A stretch of DNA of 64,000 nucleotides from Rhizoctonia solani (Eukaryota > Basidiomycota > Agaricomycetes > Cantharellales > Ceratobasidiaceae). Shown one piece after another: positions 12,565-26,567 of the stretch. Under the pieces are notes generated by a model. It searched no databases. It saw only the letters and a list, made by a program, of their open reading frames with translations, and had not been told where the DNA came from. The stretch's first letter is position 1. Every line of letters starts with the position of its first letter. The stretch spans positions 3,453,501 to 3,517,500 of the forward strand of contig NC_057372.1 of the NCBI RefSeq assembly GCF_016906535.1. The letters are read 5' to 3'. The translations under genes were made by a program, and so were the position numbers.

Positions 12565-13385
12565 ACTCGCGCAGTGGAGATGATCTCTAAAATTGCTATC
12601 GCCGTATTTTGATAGAATTAATAATAACATGTATGAGTACTTTACTGCCTGAGTATGGTTACCTGTGGGACCATTCGTGAGTATATTCGATTTTGAAGGG
12701 TTTCAAAGGAGCCTGTTGCTCGCTCATGAAGTAGCTACGCTGTTTATATTATCATTCCAGGCGAAGGAGTTGCATTAATCATGGTTAAATGGTACTTCTC
12801 ATGGGAGACAAGGTCTCCCTCGTCCCTCCGCAATTTTCATAAGCCCTATGATAAGAAGATACAAGGCACCGAAAATGGACAAACCTGCTAACAATGATTG
12901 ATTGAGGAATATCCTCAAGCCTTGTTGATGATAAGCGCATATACGCTGACTCGGTTTTAAAATCACCCATAATTAGCCCCGCCTCGGTGGTCGATCCTCT
13001 AACGCCGTGCTCATATATAAGGCAGGCGTTGATCAATTCATTATATAGGTGGCCTTCAACCGTAAAGTTAAAATTCTTCGGTTAGACCACAATAGCTTTA
13101 CAGCTTATTCAAATCAAGTTACTCAACAGTGCCAGAGACATTACCACAGGTCAGGTGTCAAAGCTTGGCGATGCTAATGAAATATTCCAAATCCAGTAAT
13201 CAAGTTTGACCGCTTAAGCAGACTAATGTCTGTCTTGCAAACAACCGGAAACCATCATTTGATGATAGAACACAACAGATATATTGAATAGGGTAACGCA
13301 TACATCATCGTTTCTATATATGAAAGTAGCAAAACATCTTGAAACAAATGTACCATGTTTAAAAAGATTGTGCCATAGAGGGTTA
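12565..13385. other. intergenic region between convergent genes
   Basis: Some 820 nt containing only 3' flanks. I see no coding signal, repeat or RNA gene. Confidence 0.45.
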
Positions 13386-15386
13386 CTAATGAGCATGCCC
13401 ACACCCACGCTTTGATATGTGCCTCGGTACAATGCCCGGAACTTGAGCGGTGACAGACTGCAAAAGAGCTGTGTAGTTCGAGCAGATGCTGCACCAACCG
13501 CCAGGAACAAAGGAAGCTCCCTCATCTACAAAAACGGGCCGGCCTCCTACGATCGTTAACAAGACCTTGTTTCTTCCTAGTTCTTCATCCGGCACAGAAG
13601 CCTCATCGAAAAATGGCTTGTCTAGCACGACAATATCGGCAAACTTCCCAACTTCCAAAGTTCCGATTGATTGGGACGCATTAAGCCATTCCGAGCCATA
13701 TGTGGTCATACCGCGCATCGCTTCCATCCGGCTAAGGCCCTCTTGGCTATTGAATCGACCAGTGTATTGAGAGCTGAAATTGGCGGGCGAGTTTGGGTTA
13801 AGTGGGTCCCCTGAGCGAGTCACACCTGCCTTTAAGGCGAGGAAAGGGTCGAGTGGGTCGACCGGCCAATCGGACCCATAAACAACACTAGATCCTGCGT
13901 CAGTAACTGGCTTGAAAGGCTCTGCAAATTCCATGCGCGCAGCGGTGAGGGAGTTCCGAGTGTCATTGTTCCAAGCTGTACCGGGTTGAGCCCACTGATA
14001 GGACATGATTGCACGGGCGTTCAGGGAGGTGAACTTCGCGAGATCATCCGGTGAACGATCTCGGCATGAGCGATCCCGAGTTGGTTGTCTTTTAGTGGTG
14101 CGTCTAAGCCCTCGATTGCGTCGAATAACCGACGAACCGCACCATCTCCATCTGCATGGATGTGGAGGTTTATACCGACAGCAAAAGACTGAACAAGTAT
14201 GTCACGGAGCTCGGTGGTGTTGAAGTTGTATATTCCTAGGTTGGTACCGGAAACCCATTGATCTGTCGCATTTTTGATAAAATATGGCTCAATCAGACCT
14301 GCACTCTGCGAGACCGCGGACAAAATCCCGTCGATGAACACTTTCGCATGGCGCCACATTGCGGAAGGTCGATTGGCTACAAGTTCACCGTCGTCCCACT
14401 GGTCGAATGCGTCCTTGGCCGCCTGGGCAATACTTTGTGCAGAACTAGCACCGAGGCCACCAACCGCGTTCCAGACGCGGGCAGTCAGCGCATCAGCACG
14501 ATTAAGGTTGCGCCAGACATCTGTGGGGAATGCAACAGCGTCCATAAACGAAGTGATACCCTTGCTTGCGAGCATGGCTAATGCTACTCGAGCGACTTCT
14601 ATAGGAGGCATAGGCGGAGGAGTCCCAGGGCCAAGATTAATAAGATTGGTAGCGCCCTCTTCAAAAATGCCACTTGGGAATCCATTTTTGTCTCGTACGA
14701 TACGGCCGTCGGCGGGGTCCGGAGTCGAAGCATTGATACCAGAAAGGTTAAGCACACGCGTATTGGTCCACCGGCCATGCTGAGAAGTGGCAATTACAAC
14801 GATCGGTCTTGTGGTATTGACTTTGTCAAGCATCGTGGCATTTGCAGGTCCTGAAATGTCTGTGAACCCCTCGCGATCCCAGTCTGATACAGTCAATGGA
14901 GAGTCGCCATGAGCAGGTATACCCCGACTCGAGTCGCGATCAACACATGCCTTTAGTATACTATTTCAGTCAATCAATCAATCGATTGGATCCTTTGCTT
15001 ACCTGAACGATGCGCCTCAACCCCTCTTCGTTAAGCTTCTGGTATCCTAGGGAGCACCCGAGCATAAAGCTCGCAGCTTGAAGAGGATGTAGGTGGGAAT
15101 CGATCAAGCCAGGGATTAGAGTCCTCCCGCCTGCATCAATAGTTTTGTTCGCTCCATGCGCACCATCACAAACGGCATATAGCTCGTCTTGTTTCCCTAT
15201 ACAGGTAATGACCCCATTCCTGAAGGCAATCGCACCAGGAGAGAGGACGGTGCCAGCTCTATCCATGGTATGAATCGTCGCATTGAGGATGAGCACATCA
15301 GGGGGACTCAGCGCATAAGTCAACGGAATCAGAGAGTATCCAAGAGTCCAAAGAAGAGATGAGCGAAGGAGAAACTGACGCTTCAT
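13386..15386 (-). CDS. YtcJ-like metal-dependent amidohydrolase, frameshifted
   Basis: Exon 1 is 15386-15003; a 52-nt GT-AG intron follows; exon 2 is 14950-13386. The first ~27 residues are hydrophobic (signal peptide or anchor). The metal-binding motif SHLH follows an IPGLID stretch, as in the Amidohydrolase_3/YtcJ group. Later come the SDW motif, INLHIHADGD, AHAEIVH and YGSDWPVDP, then the typical closing GTLEVGKFADIVVLD. The coding frame shifts once at ~14048-14051 (CCGG where one more C would restore H-P-D-D). No intron can explain it, so this is either a real one-base deletion or a homopolymer sequencing error. With the frame bridged the protein is ~649 aa. Substrates of this family are diverse amides or cyclic ureas; none can be named here. 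Confidence 0.8.
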
Positions 15387-18327
15387 TTCGGAAAGCACTT
15401 AGGGTTACTGCAGATATTATAAGTTTGAAGTAGATTTGGGATGTTACTTTTAACCCAAGGCGTTGCCTTATATACTAAAAGGTGTGAGGCATAGCGCATT
15501 TGGCAACGACAGATCAAGATGTCTTGTTGGATCACCTGGTTCCGTGAATTTGTAGAGCGTCCTGTTCTTATTTCAATTAAGCAGTACATTGGAAATACTA
15601 TGACACACAAGTGCTAGTAATGACTGTTGTAACCTAATTCATGAAGCATCATTGGCATCGGGATGAGTACACGAGGTGTTTTCGCGATCCATATTCCTGA
15701 CGGTTAGCATATCTCAGGGCTTGTTTTATCCGAATATGAATATGTTTACGTCAAGGAATAAAAGACGCTTCGAAAAGCAGAGCAGCCTAAAAGGCTGGGA
15801 AAAATATTACCTTTCTTGAGTGCTACGGTTGATATTTTGGCTCGTGATTTCTAGCATAGCCAAGGGATCAAAATTGAATCGCTGCTGATGTATTAACGAC
15901 TTGTAGTGCTCATTGAGGTTTGTTATTTAGAATTAATTCTCGCCTGATACTTGAGAACTGAAAAAGTTGCCCATATAAAGACTCATATGGGTGGCGGAAA
16001 TCTAGTCCCACTAAATGGAATACTCCATTTGTATTCACTATTTGGTAGGCCGTGAGCCGGTGGGCGGTGCAGCGGTGTCAAGCAAATGGGACCTCAAAGT
16101 TGGAATATGACGCAGAGAACTGCATGCTCCGAGTGATGCACGCATTTTTCAGCCTGCATGACCTAATATATGCGCGATACTATTCAGTGCGTGTACTTAG
16201 TCTATGCTTTGGTCGCTGTGAGCAATGTGTGGGTTCTGTACGCGGTACAAGAGGGGAAGCCTGTGGCCGCCCGCAGACGGCCTAGGAGCGTTCACCGGGC
16301 CACCCAAGACTGCGACCGTCCGGATCGAAGGCTTGGGGTGGCAAAGAACCGCACATGGATGAGTATATTATGAATGGATATATAATAATATGGGTAATGA
16401 ACAAACAAATAAAAACGTGAAGAAAAAACGTGAAATATACGGCAGATACAAAGGGATGGTGGACGGGTGCTAAAAACCGCGAGGACAGTGTGAGTCCTCA
16501 CGCTCCGTACACCATTCCGAGATCACGGTATGGAATAGTGCTGGTCGAATCACGTGATCGTAACCTCCGCCCTCGGCCAAGTATCGTATGTGATGCCTCC
16601 GCGCGCTGCGGCTCACATGTCCACATATATACTGTACTCAAGATCTAAGGATGAAATAATCTGGAATAGCTGGCCTACATATAGTACTGTACATGCAAGC
16701 CATGATAGCCTACTGTAAATAGCTAAACATCGCGAACGATGAAGCCGTAGTCCCGAACCTGTAGAGAGCCATGAGCCAGGATTTATGCGCAGGGCTTGCG
16801 GACTCACACAGACTCCCAAGTCTACATGACCACGAAATTTCTCAGCCGTACGCGTCTACGACATACCACTTACAGTTCGCTTATTAACACTTGCAATTTG
16901 GTAGTTTGGTCCTGCACTCCAGCTTTCTATCATTAACATTATTAATTCTCGAACTTCTTACTTCATTTAATCTACGGAGACACCAATTAGTGTCTCCCAC
17001 CACCCCAGTCATCAGAGATAGCCAGCTGACCCACGAGTGATGCTCGTATCCCAATGCCCCTGGCGCCGGATTCCCATACATTTTCCTGGCCTCTGTCGGT
17101 TGTTTCCTGGTTGCAGTGATGCCCATATTTATATAGTTACTCATTATCTCCTTCCTCGCCGACTCGCGCCGGAGCATATGTCGATATATTCATGTGACTA
17201 CAGGATGCATAATACATTTGCGATTCAGCTTTCCGACTCTGATCCAACGCAACGATTACAATCAAATACCCTCTCCGGGTCAACCTCATTTTTGATTTTG
17301 AGTAAATGGCTGTAATCATTTCCAAAAAATACTTCCTTCCATAGCAACTCCTCCACAGAAAATGCATTAGATAGAGCTAAGTGTTCTGTGCCGATACTCA
17401 CGGAGCAGCCTCATTGAAACATGCAGCGTCATCTATCCCATCAAATCCACCAAGTCGTCGAGTCACTTTAGTTGCCTCTTGTTTTACTCATTGGATTATT
17501 TCATCTGGTGCTGTATTATTTCATATCTCAATAGATGTCCAATCCAACAAAGTGTCGCTCCGTCGTCACTGAGGGTTCAGGAATTGGGTTGTGCAAGGGA
17601 TGTATACATGCGTCTAATATTGATTCAGCCTATTTTTAGGAGTTGACAGCCCTACAACGCTGGCCTTTGATCTTGCGGATTTCAAATTGACGGCTTGATA
17701 ATTTGGTGCACCTGTACATGTACCAACGTGAATTGTACATGAAATAGGTTCAGCTTCAATGCGCGCCTAGAACCAGTGTAAATGCTACCACTGCCTACCT
17801 CATCCTTTTCAACACATGTTCATTTGAGACCGCCGCCTATTGAGGACACCGAAGGTTATTATTGCATATCAACTGGTGATGGGGTATTTAGTTTGCGACT
17901 AGGAATATCCGAGAACATGGACCTTAGTCCTCGCTTTAAGCGCCAGCACTAGATCAGTAGTTGATATCCATTAAAGGATAAAATGTTAGCTCTTGGCTTG
18001 GCCTCAATGCCCAGCGCAAGGAAATATAAGCAAGCCTGGAACTCCCGGTTGTTACCAATAATGCCAAGCAAAATTCGAGGTCATGTGTGTAGTAATTTAA
18101 ACAAGAGAACATGCAAAAGTGAGGCCAATGAGCGATACAGTGGACGATTGGTCAAGAAAGCAAGAAAGCGAATGTACGAAACCAGCTACAAAGGGGCGAC
18201 CGCTATCAGATATGTGTACCAAGCAGGAAACGAGATTGGAACCGAATGGAAAATCGAAACAAAACAAGGTGAAATGCACAGAGAAAAGTAATGAGCCAGC
18301 TCAAAATGGACATATAAAGAATGTGAT
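15387..18327. other. gene-poor stretch
   Basis: Nearly 3 kb with short frames of up to ~100 codons on both strands. None has family motifs or spliced extension. I see nothing I can name; no tandem array or terminal inverted repeat was spotted. Confidence 0.4.
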
Positions 18328-19282
18328 CTATTGGGTAAGGACACCCTGAGGAGTAGAAGAACCCGGTCGGTCATCCGAATCTTCCATGTCGGAATCACAA
18401 CCTGGTTCGGCGCTCGGTCGAGGCGCAAATGCGGCAGGTAAACTCGCCCGTCGATGCCCAGTGGGCGCGGCATTCATCTCCTCCTCGCTCTCGTTTTCCT
18501 CCCCTTCCGATTCAGGTGTTAAGCTGGTGACAGGTCTGGTATAATCTATAGCCTCGGATATGGCAATAGGTGAAGTCGAGCGGGCTGGTCCAACTACTCC
18601 AACGGCTGTAATGGCAGGGGGAGGTAATATAATGGGTAATACGCCAAGACTGCCGGACCGGTCACGAAGTCGGGAATGGGTAAGTATTGGCCGAGATAAG
18701 GAGAGAACTCTTGAGGAGGTGAACTTGCTGGTGGAGTCCGATGTATCTACAGCCTGACTTGCATTTGAACACACGCTCCCCCCGCTATCTGTCCGCAGCC
18801 GTGGAGGTATTCGTACTTGAGGGGCGCCTCCCGATCCTCGTCGCTTGGAGGCTTGCTGTGGCAAAATACGAGGTATAAAGCGAGCACGAGTGGTAGGGGA
18901 GGGTGGACCAAGTAGAGATGATGAAATCGACGAGATTGATGACAGATTCGAGAGGGTTGGGCGAGTGGCTGGGAACGGATATTCAAATGGAGAGCCTGGG
19001 CCAGTTCCTGTGGCAAATGGCGTACCTGTGTGGCGTACGGCTGTTCAACATATGAAATGACGTGGTAAAAATTTGGGGCGACTTACCAACAAAGCGCGCT
19101 GGAGGCGAATGAACAGCAACTCCAACAGATGCTATGCTTTTGACTCCGTCAAATGTGGGACCCGCCGGAGAACGCTGTTCGTAGGGGGTATGAACACCTT
19201 CCGAACTCGAATCAAAGACGAGAGAGTCAATGTCCGAGACCGGCGAACTGGGAACCAAATCGACCGAGGTGGTGGCAGGCAT
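18328..19282 (-). CDS. Ser/Pro-rich disordered hypothetical protein (302 aa)
   Basis: Exon 1 is 19282-19087 and exon 2 is 19040-18328, joined by a 46-nt GT-AG intron in phase 1. Joining the two restores one frame through to TAG at 18330-18328. The protein is dominated by Ser, Pro, Thr and Gly, with short basic patches (SKRRGSGG) and a late acidic run (ESEGEENESEEEM). No domain is visible. An in-frame ATG 36 nt upstream (19318) would add 12 residues; I chose 19282. Phosphoregulated scaffold or transcription-related proteins often look like this, but the function is unknown. Confidence 0.65.
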
Positions 19283-20797
19283 GGTGGAGCACTGGCGAGG
19301 TTGAGTGACCCAAAGCATGTATTTATACGAATTTATAAGCTGGCAAGTTGCAATTGTGCTGATCAACCCGGTGTGGAGCGTAGAAGCCACAGTTTGACAC
19401 GCGCGATGGAGCCAAGAATATCCGAGACTGGGCACCCGAAGCGTGTTTGACTGCAGAGCGTGCTCAAAGCAACAAGTTCAACTGAGCATGGTCCCGTCCT
19501 TTTTGAGTCAAATGACACTCGATGATATCATGGCGCTTAGCTCTAGTATCAGGGATCCTCCGGTCCGACACACCGGGTCACTTGTACTTGCCGCCGGCAA
19601 AAGGTTTGCATCGTGGTCGTTTGCACCGCATCTTGTCTTCTCCTGCCACTGCGCAGCGCGTGTCCCCACCTCTAAGCAGCCCAAATTTCACTTCTCGTAG
19701 GTCGTGTCCAATTCTGACTGGATAATCCATATATTTGGTCCATATACACGTTTTCAGCCCTGGCTGTACCTACGTCTTTCTCACAATCACCTTCCGTTCC
19801 TTATTGTACCTCTCACGGCAATCTACTCGCCGTCTATTCTCTCCTGTTGCACAACTCTGTGGGTGGCGCTTCACCCCCTATTGGCTAACTGATCGTCGGA
19901 TGGACTCCTATATTGGCGATACGGATTTGTTGTGTTCCCATCAGACGAACCTCAGCCTCGCGGTATTCTTCCCCTTGACTAACAAACATTGATAACTCCC
20001 TGGTACCATTCTATTTGAAATCCTCTTTGGTGATGGAAGCCGCTCCCAGCAACTTCGACAGGAAAGTGCTGATACCTGGAAGCCCAAGTCTCTGCTGGTC
20101 TGGCAATGCTGGATTTTATATCAAATTCTACACTCGGTGTTCTCGCAGTATTATCGAAGCTACTTCCCTCGCCTCTTGTATCTCATGCAGTTCCTCGTAA
20201 GCTTATTCTGGTTGGATACGCCTACGCATTAACATATTCTCAGCCTATGGGAAACGGTCGCTGCCCAAATTTTCGCCAAGGTCTCTTGAGGACCCTTTTT
20301 GCAGAGCTAATCAAGCTTCCGAGAGTCTTTTGCCGCTAGCTCCGCGCCGTGAACGATATATCCATGACGTCACGCATTCAACACCCATGGGCCAGACTAC
20401 AGTTTTAAATTTACCTGGATGTCACGCACGTCATCCTTACTATTCTAGCTGATTTGCGCTGTACTATAGTGTTTTTCTTTTTGCGGCTAACAAACGCGTT
20501 TGAATGCGAGTCGCTTTTTTGCTTCTGGTAGCACTTTGTTCGAGGCCGGCTTGGGGGAAGTTGGGCCTCGCAAAACGAACTACGAGAGATGGTCGAACGA
20601 TTTAGCGGAAGAGACACTTGTACAATTCAACCTTAGTATTAGTCCGATTCAAGTGACACAAAGAACATAGTAGACAGCTTGGTTTGGAGGGACTCATATA
20701 CATGTACGCGTTTAAATTGGATATGACATGTCTTCATTTGCAACTAACAACTAGCGAGAGGAAACAACAGTTCACTCTGGTATTTTCGCCTCAATTA
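19283..20797. other. gene-free stretch
   Basis: About 1.5 kb without a supported gene. The short plus-strand frames at 19443-20339 are not conserved-looking and cannot be spliced into one another convincingly. Confidence 0.4.
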
Positions 20798-22135
20798 TCA
20801 TGCAATTTTCTCTATGATCCATTCCCCAACAATCCGCTCGATATCTTGTGGCTTCTCCAACTGGGCCCGGTGTCCGCAGCGTCCATCTAACCAAGATATC
20901 TCGTGATTTTCTAGATGTTCTACGATTGCTTCCGTAAAGGATGGTGGTATAAAAGGGTCGTTACGTGGTATTACCATCAACTTTGGTAGATCAGGGCGTA
21001 ATTTCAGCGGAAGGATTTTTTCTACCTCGTAATTAGTTTTGTAAACGTGGTAGTAGTTGAGCATCGATCTGGTGAAAATCGCTGACTCTCATGCTTCAGT
21101 AAAGCAATGGAATAACGTACCCAAACCCAACTCCAGCCTTGATTTCATCTACCATTGTATCTGATTCCTATAGGGATTGTATTGATACGAGGGACGTTCG
21201 AATTGGGCAAACCATGGCTGGCTTACCTCCTTGGTTAAAAGCTCAGATGTGACTGTTTGACTTTGATCCTTGAGCCAATTCTTGATTACTCCAGTTTTCT
21301 CTAGATCTGGTACTTTTCCTTCTTCTCTTTGCTTTGCCGATGTAAACATTACTTGAATAAATCGTTCCACCTGAGCAAGGAAGTTAATTCAATCGACCCA
21401 TCAGGGTAGATATTGTACTGACATTAGCATTCGTGATGGCCGTAGATTCGCGAGAAGCCAAAAAGGCCTGATATTGAAAGTTGGGGTACAACTCGATAAG
21501 CTTTTCTAGGGGTACGTATTCTGGACTTCTCGGGATAAATGGCACACATAAACTAGGCCGCGTATGAGTTCGGTCGAGATCTGACTTGCAGGTTGACAGA
21601 AATCTCACTTTAAGGCGGCTTTGAAAAGATCAGGTTTGAATTGTATGAGACGGTTGGTAGTTATAGCTCCCATAAACTTGATATGCGTTACTAAGTCAGA
21701 AGAAGATCGATAACCTTACCAGTCATGCGCAATAACTACAATTTTCTCCCCCTTAGGAACGCCGGCTCTGTGAACTAATTCCTCAAGATCGTCACTTTGC
21801 CGCTGGGTAGAATAATCTTCGAGGGAGGTGGGCTGAGAGCTACCGTGGTACCCGATAGTATCAGGTATAATCAAGCGAATACCTCTTCCCGACCATCCTT
21901 TAATTTGGTGACGCCACCCGTAGCTTTGAATTGCATTACCGGTAAGCTTCTTCAATCAGTGACTCGGGACATATCATGCCCACGCAGAGTCCGGAAACCC
22001 ATGCAGCAATAGTGCGGTTATAATTGTTTTGGTACCTTCGGGAGGGTGAACGTCAACGTATCGATAGAAATGCCTCCCAGATGAACCAATGACCTTGCTT
22101 TCATAGCCAAGCGGATGAGATTGGGAATTAGCCAT
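20798..22135 (-). CDS. epoxide hydrolase-like alpha/beta hydrolase, tandem copy A (one splice acceptor damaged)
   Basis: Seven exons by comparison with copy B: 22135-21984, 21923-21720, 21671-21609, 21552-21423, 21370-21227, 21167-21121 and 21068-20798; 336 aa. The fold markers are HGFPDS (oxyanion region), YGWRHQI, IAHDWG with the nucleophilic Asp, a cap region with candidate tyrosines, and CGH near the C-terminus supplying the catalytic His. This matches the epoxide hydrolase branch (Asp-His-Asp). Exon lengths equal those of copy B except the last. The acceptor of exon 3 reads AT where copy B has AG. Using the nearby AGs gives early stops, so this copy may be poorly spliced or dead. The residue after the catalytic His is Arg here and Trp in copy B. 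Confidence 0.75.
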
Positions 22136-22692
22136 GATTGAGTCAGATGGATTAGAGGTCATAGGCCTTTATCGCTTATCTCATTATCTGGCGACGTAAA
22201 CTGACAAATCTGATTAGCGCCAGATATCATTAGTATTCGCGTACTCAATGACGCATACAGCTGATAAACCAGTAGGTTGACCATTATGATGGGTAGATGT
22301 CGGTAATGGCTACATCATTGAAGCATCTCCAGCTTGGTGGTTGTGGCAACGTGTAGTGTTTCTGGAGGGTTACCTGTTTTATACATACGCTAATGGATTT
22401 AATGGAATTCTCTGGTACTATTTGACAGTATTAATTTGAATTAATAATGCAGATCAAATGGCTGTTAAATCTTACTGAGAAATGCGCATGTATGCCATAC
22501 ATGCAGGGAATGAGAGTGCCTTACCTGTTAACTAATTTGGATTTCAGGTGTAGTCCATTTTCATAATCGAAAACTGTGCATTAATAGCTGCGACTAATTC
22601 CGTTTCAATTTTGTGTATTCACAGATTCAAGACATACTTTAACCTTCAATACCAGATGAGCCGTACTATTGCCGCTGGTATTGCTACGTGAC

Positions 22693-24059
22693 TCAACTAT
22701 GGGCAATTATTTTCTCCACCCACTCTCCTACAATCTTCTCAATCTCCTGCGGTTTCTCCAATTGAACCCAATGACCGCATAGCCCATCCAGCCATACCAC
22801 ATCGACGTTCTTAAGTAACGTCTGAGCGTATTGTGTAACCGCAGGTGGAAGAAACGGATCGGCCGACGGCGTTACAATTAGCTTAGGTAAATCTGGCCGC
22901 ACATCGTGTGGAAGGCCCTTCTCCGCCTCGTAGTTGATCTGGCCAACGCGATAGTAGTTAAGCATGGCCCTGATGAGTCTTGGATAAGTGTCATTTGAGT
23001 TAAGAGACACAGGAGAAGGCGTACCCGAAACCTTTGCCAGCTTTAATCTCAGACAGTATAGTAGTTAGCTCCTGTGAGCACTTTACGTGAGCGAGTTCTC
23101 GGTGAGAAAAGAAAAGATGATAGGGGCGTACTTCTTGTGATAGTAGCTCAGGCACCACATCCTTACTCTCGTCTTTAAGCCAACCTTCAATCACTCCAGC
23201 TCTCTCCAGCGAAGGAACTTCTCCGGCATCCCTTTGCCGTGCTGAGGTATAGGTCAGTCGAATAAACCGCTCCGCCTAGCTCACTAAATCAAGTGTCCGG
23301 TAATAACGAACCTGGCAGTACTCACATTGGCGTCAAGAATGGCTGTAGACTCTGGAGAAGCAAGAAACACTTGATATTCCATATTAGGGAATTGCTCGCT
23401 GAATTTTTCCAGTGGAATATACTGAGGACTTGGCGGGAAGAACGGTACACAAAAGCTGAGTTTCATATGATATTAATTTACCAAGCAGGCGCTGACTCAG
23501 GACGGCGATACACTTACACTGCTGCCGCCTTGACGAGATCCGGCTTAAATTGAATCAGACGGCCGGCGGTCACGCTACCCCTAAACCGACCGTCTCCAGC
23601 TTGATTGTCACAGTGGATGTATGCGAGGCCTACCAGTCGTGAGAAATGATGATGATTTTGTCCTCTTTTGGAACTCCAGCATATCGAACTAGCTCTTCGA
23701 GATCATCACTTTGCCGCTTCGTAGAATAGTCTTCAGGAGAGCTAGGCTGGGAGCTACCGTAGTAGCCAAGAGTGTCGGGTATGATTAAACGAATGCCTCG
23801 GCTAGTCCACCCTTTAATCTGATGGCGCCATCCGTAGCTGGCCGACTCGTTGTGAGCGGCCCTCTGGTATATTACTGTAGGTGACCCGAAACGAATGATG
23901 TACTCACGCAGAATCCGGAAACCCATGGAGCAATAGCGCAGTCGCAATAGTTTTGACATTCTCAGGGGGATGAATATCGGCATAGCGATAATAATGCCCC
24001 GTGGAAAGGTGGGCGATCTTACTTTCGTATCCCAGAGGATGTAGTTGAGACTTGGACAT
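22693..24059 (-). CDS. epoxide hydrolase-like alpha/beta hydrolase, tandem copy B
   Basis: Seven exons: 24059-23908, 23837-23634, 23580-23518, 23455-23326, 23275-23132, 23071-23025 and 22969-22693. All six introns are GT-AG (50-70 nt); 338 aa. It has HGFPDS, YGWRHQI, SHDWG (nucleophile Asp), a charge-relay Asp in PSADPF and the catalytic His in CGHWVQLEKP, the usual epoxide hydrolase arrangement. Such enzymes open epoxides to diols in detoxification or lipid/secondary metabolism; the substrate is unknown. Copy A lies ~560 nt downstream in the same orientation with all intron positions shared, so the pair arose by tandem duplication. No signal peptide is seen, so the protein is probably cytosolic. 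Confidence 0.85.
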
Positions 24060-26565
24060 GGTCGGCGAGATATGTGTTCTAGCTGGGAAGTGTTATTCCT
24101 TCCTTTATATATGCCAATAGGGGTCACATTTGATGGGCATTAGCGCCCAATTTTAGTCATCCTCGGCCGAGACTTGGATGTGGAGTCCGTAAAATTTATT
24201 GGGGTGAACTGTTAATAATGTTGAACTAGAAGGTTATTTATTTGGAATATCAATATTTGCTCAATAAAATGTTACTGGCTTTGAGGATCTCTCTTCGTCA
24301 TTCTGTATTTGAATGGCTTTCGGACAAGTAGAGTGATCGGATAATATATGCGTGGACGGGGATCCGCACTGGTCATCATCTCGCCCACGTGTGCATCCCT
24401 TCCATATGCACTACCCTTGGCTCTTATATGAAGACATGGGCTGTGCGTCACCAAAGAGTTTAAAGATCAAAGAGAAGATTGCAACAACAGACTGATCAGG
24501 GGCCCCACTAATCCCGTCAAACCCGCCATACAGTAACACATATTTACAAGTTTGTCTGCCCACGTGTATCAAGAGGGCCCGTGTATAAAGTAGCCCTGAA
24601 TATTATAACATGCTGGTTCAATCATAAGGTGAGCAAAATCCTAAGTGATGCAGTCCCATAATGCTCTGTAGCTAACTGTCGAAGGTCACAAGCCGCTTGT
24701 CGTCATAAACGTGCACCGTAATGGAAATTATTCCGACGCTTGATATTTTCTCGGCCATCACGTAACAGTGGCTATAAAGCTATCCTAGATAGATTGGCCA
24801 ACTCCGAAAGAAGGATAATACGCTCTAACTCACGCCAAGGTGATAGATTCTTCCGTGATAGGTTTTCTGTCTAGGGCTGGATCTAATAGATTGCGTGCAT
24901 TTGTAACACCTACCATATGCATTAATCAACCCCATCTGCTTATACTCTAATATAGGACTGTATGCAGAATGAAGATGATCTTGATAGATATCTCAGGCCA
25001 AGATCTGAATCGTCTTTGGCTAGCTATGGGGACATGACTGTGCTAGAGATGATTTTGGTGGGAAGTACACGCATGCAGTAACTAGGTCTTGATCAAGAAA
25101 AGGCTGAAGTGCCTAGCTCAGAGCTGAGAACCGTACTACTAAGTTATTGGATATGGATACCGGAGAAGTTGAATCAGAGTTGTAATTCACATACCAACGA
25201 AAAGATGGTATCATCATAGAGTATAGTTATACGGAACTCGTGGTTGGCGCGCTTTATGGGTAAGCCAGGTTCAACGTAACGAGTCTGTCCCATAAGCCTA
25301 AAAATGCTGCATTACTCGAACATTACGATTAATACGATCATATACATATTGATATATCGCCGGAGTACAAGCACGGTAGCGCCACGGATGTTGAACTCGA
25401 TTACCTTTCTGTAAAATTTGTGCCAGTATATCAGAACAAATGATTCACAACTTAGGAGGTGATCAAGTTATAATACTTCAGTCAAAGCAAAGGCAACAAG
25501 CGTCGGCCTGTCAACGTCAACTTGTGGTGAATTGCGCTCAGACGAATAGCTAGTATTGTACACGTTCCAAGTACGTTGAGGTCGCAGGTACGAAAGGTCA
25601 TATATATTAAATGTGCTCAGAGCTATCGAGAGGGTCCCGGATAGATCATTCCAGCGATTGAATATTCTTGCCAACTTGAGCCGATTTAGTTGGTTTGGAA
25701 ATATATGAGTCATTGATGGAGAGGCCGTTACCTTCCAAACGAGATCGGGTCGTCGTTGGAGCTCGACTTATAAAGCTAATCGCCTTAATATCGCATTGAG
25801 TTTATTGATAGACTGTAATTAGGTGCTGCATACACTTTGAATGTATCAATGTGAACATTCCACCTCGGACCCTTGATCGGACCATCGGGTGAGGCTTTGG
25901 AACGTCACACATGCAATGCTGAGAGATCACGAGAGTGAGAGATAGAGAACCCGATTTTAAAGACAATTTATGTAGCTACCTGCTGATGTGCCCTCTCTAG
26001 CTTCTACGAAGATGCACATTATCCAAGTGAATGGGTACGAGAACAACTTTCAGATTGCGTTTGGTAGTCACAAGCTGGTTGACTAGCGAATGATATTCTC
26101 GGATTTAGAGATAGTGCTGCGAATACGAAGGTATGATTCACGCGACCAAACGACTAATAGAGTCATGTTTCACCGAGACCGGTAAGCTAGCTATTAAAAA
26201 CAATAGATTGTAGATATATTTGCGGAAACAGATACACGGGTCGTATCTTGCTCACCGACCAAAAAGTTTAGCGCAACATAGACCTATATAACTGCCGAAC
26301 CGAGCCAACGACGTTAGATCCGACACCGGAACATACCGGACTGGGTCATCCCGGTGCCTGTACCCACCTACTAAATCCGTTGGGCGCAACAAGAAGGACA
26401 GATGCCGAAAAACACGCGCATCATAAATGCCAAGTTGATATGGCATCTTTGAATGCTGAGAGCACAGGACAGACAAACGCGTGGCCATGCAGATGGATAG
26501 ATAGGGGCTGTTGCGATGCATTTCCTCAGAGGTCTGAGTGAGGGGAATCGAGGGAATCAGACGCG
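24060..26565. other. gene-poor AT-rich stretch
   Basis: About 2.5 kb upstream of the hydrolases with only short unsupported frames. No array or gene was recognised. Confidence 0.4.
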
Positions 26566-26567
26566 TA

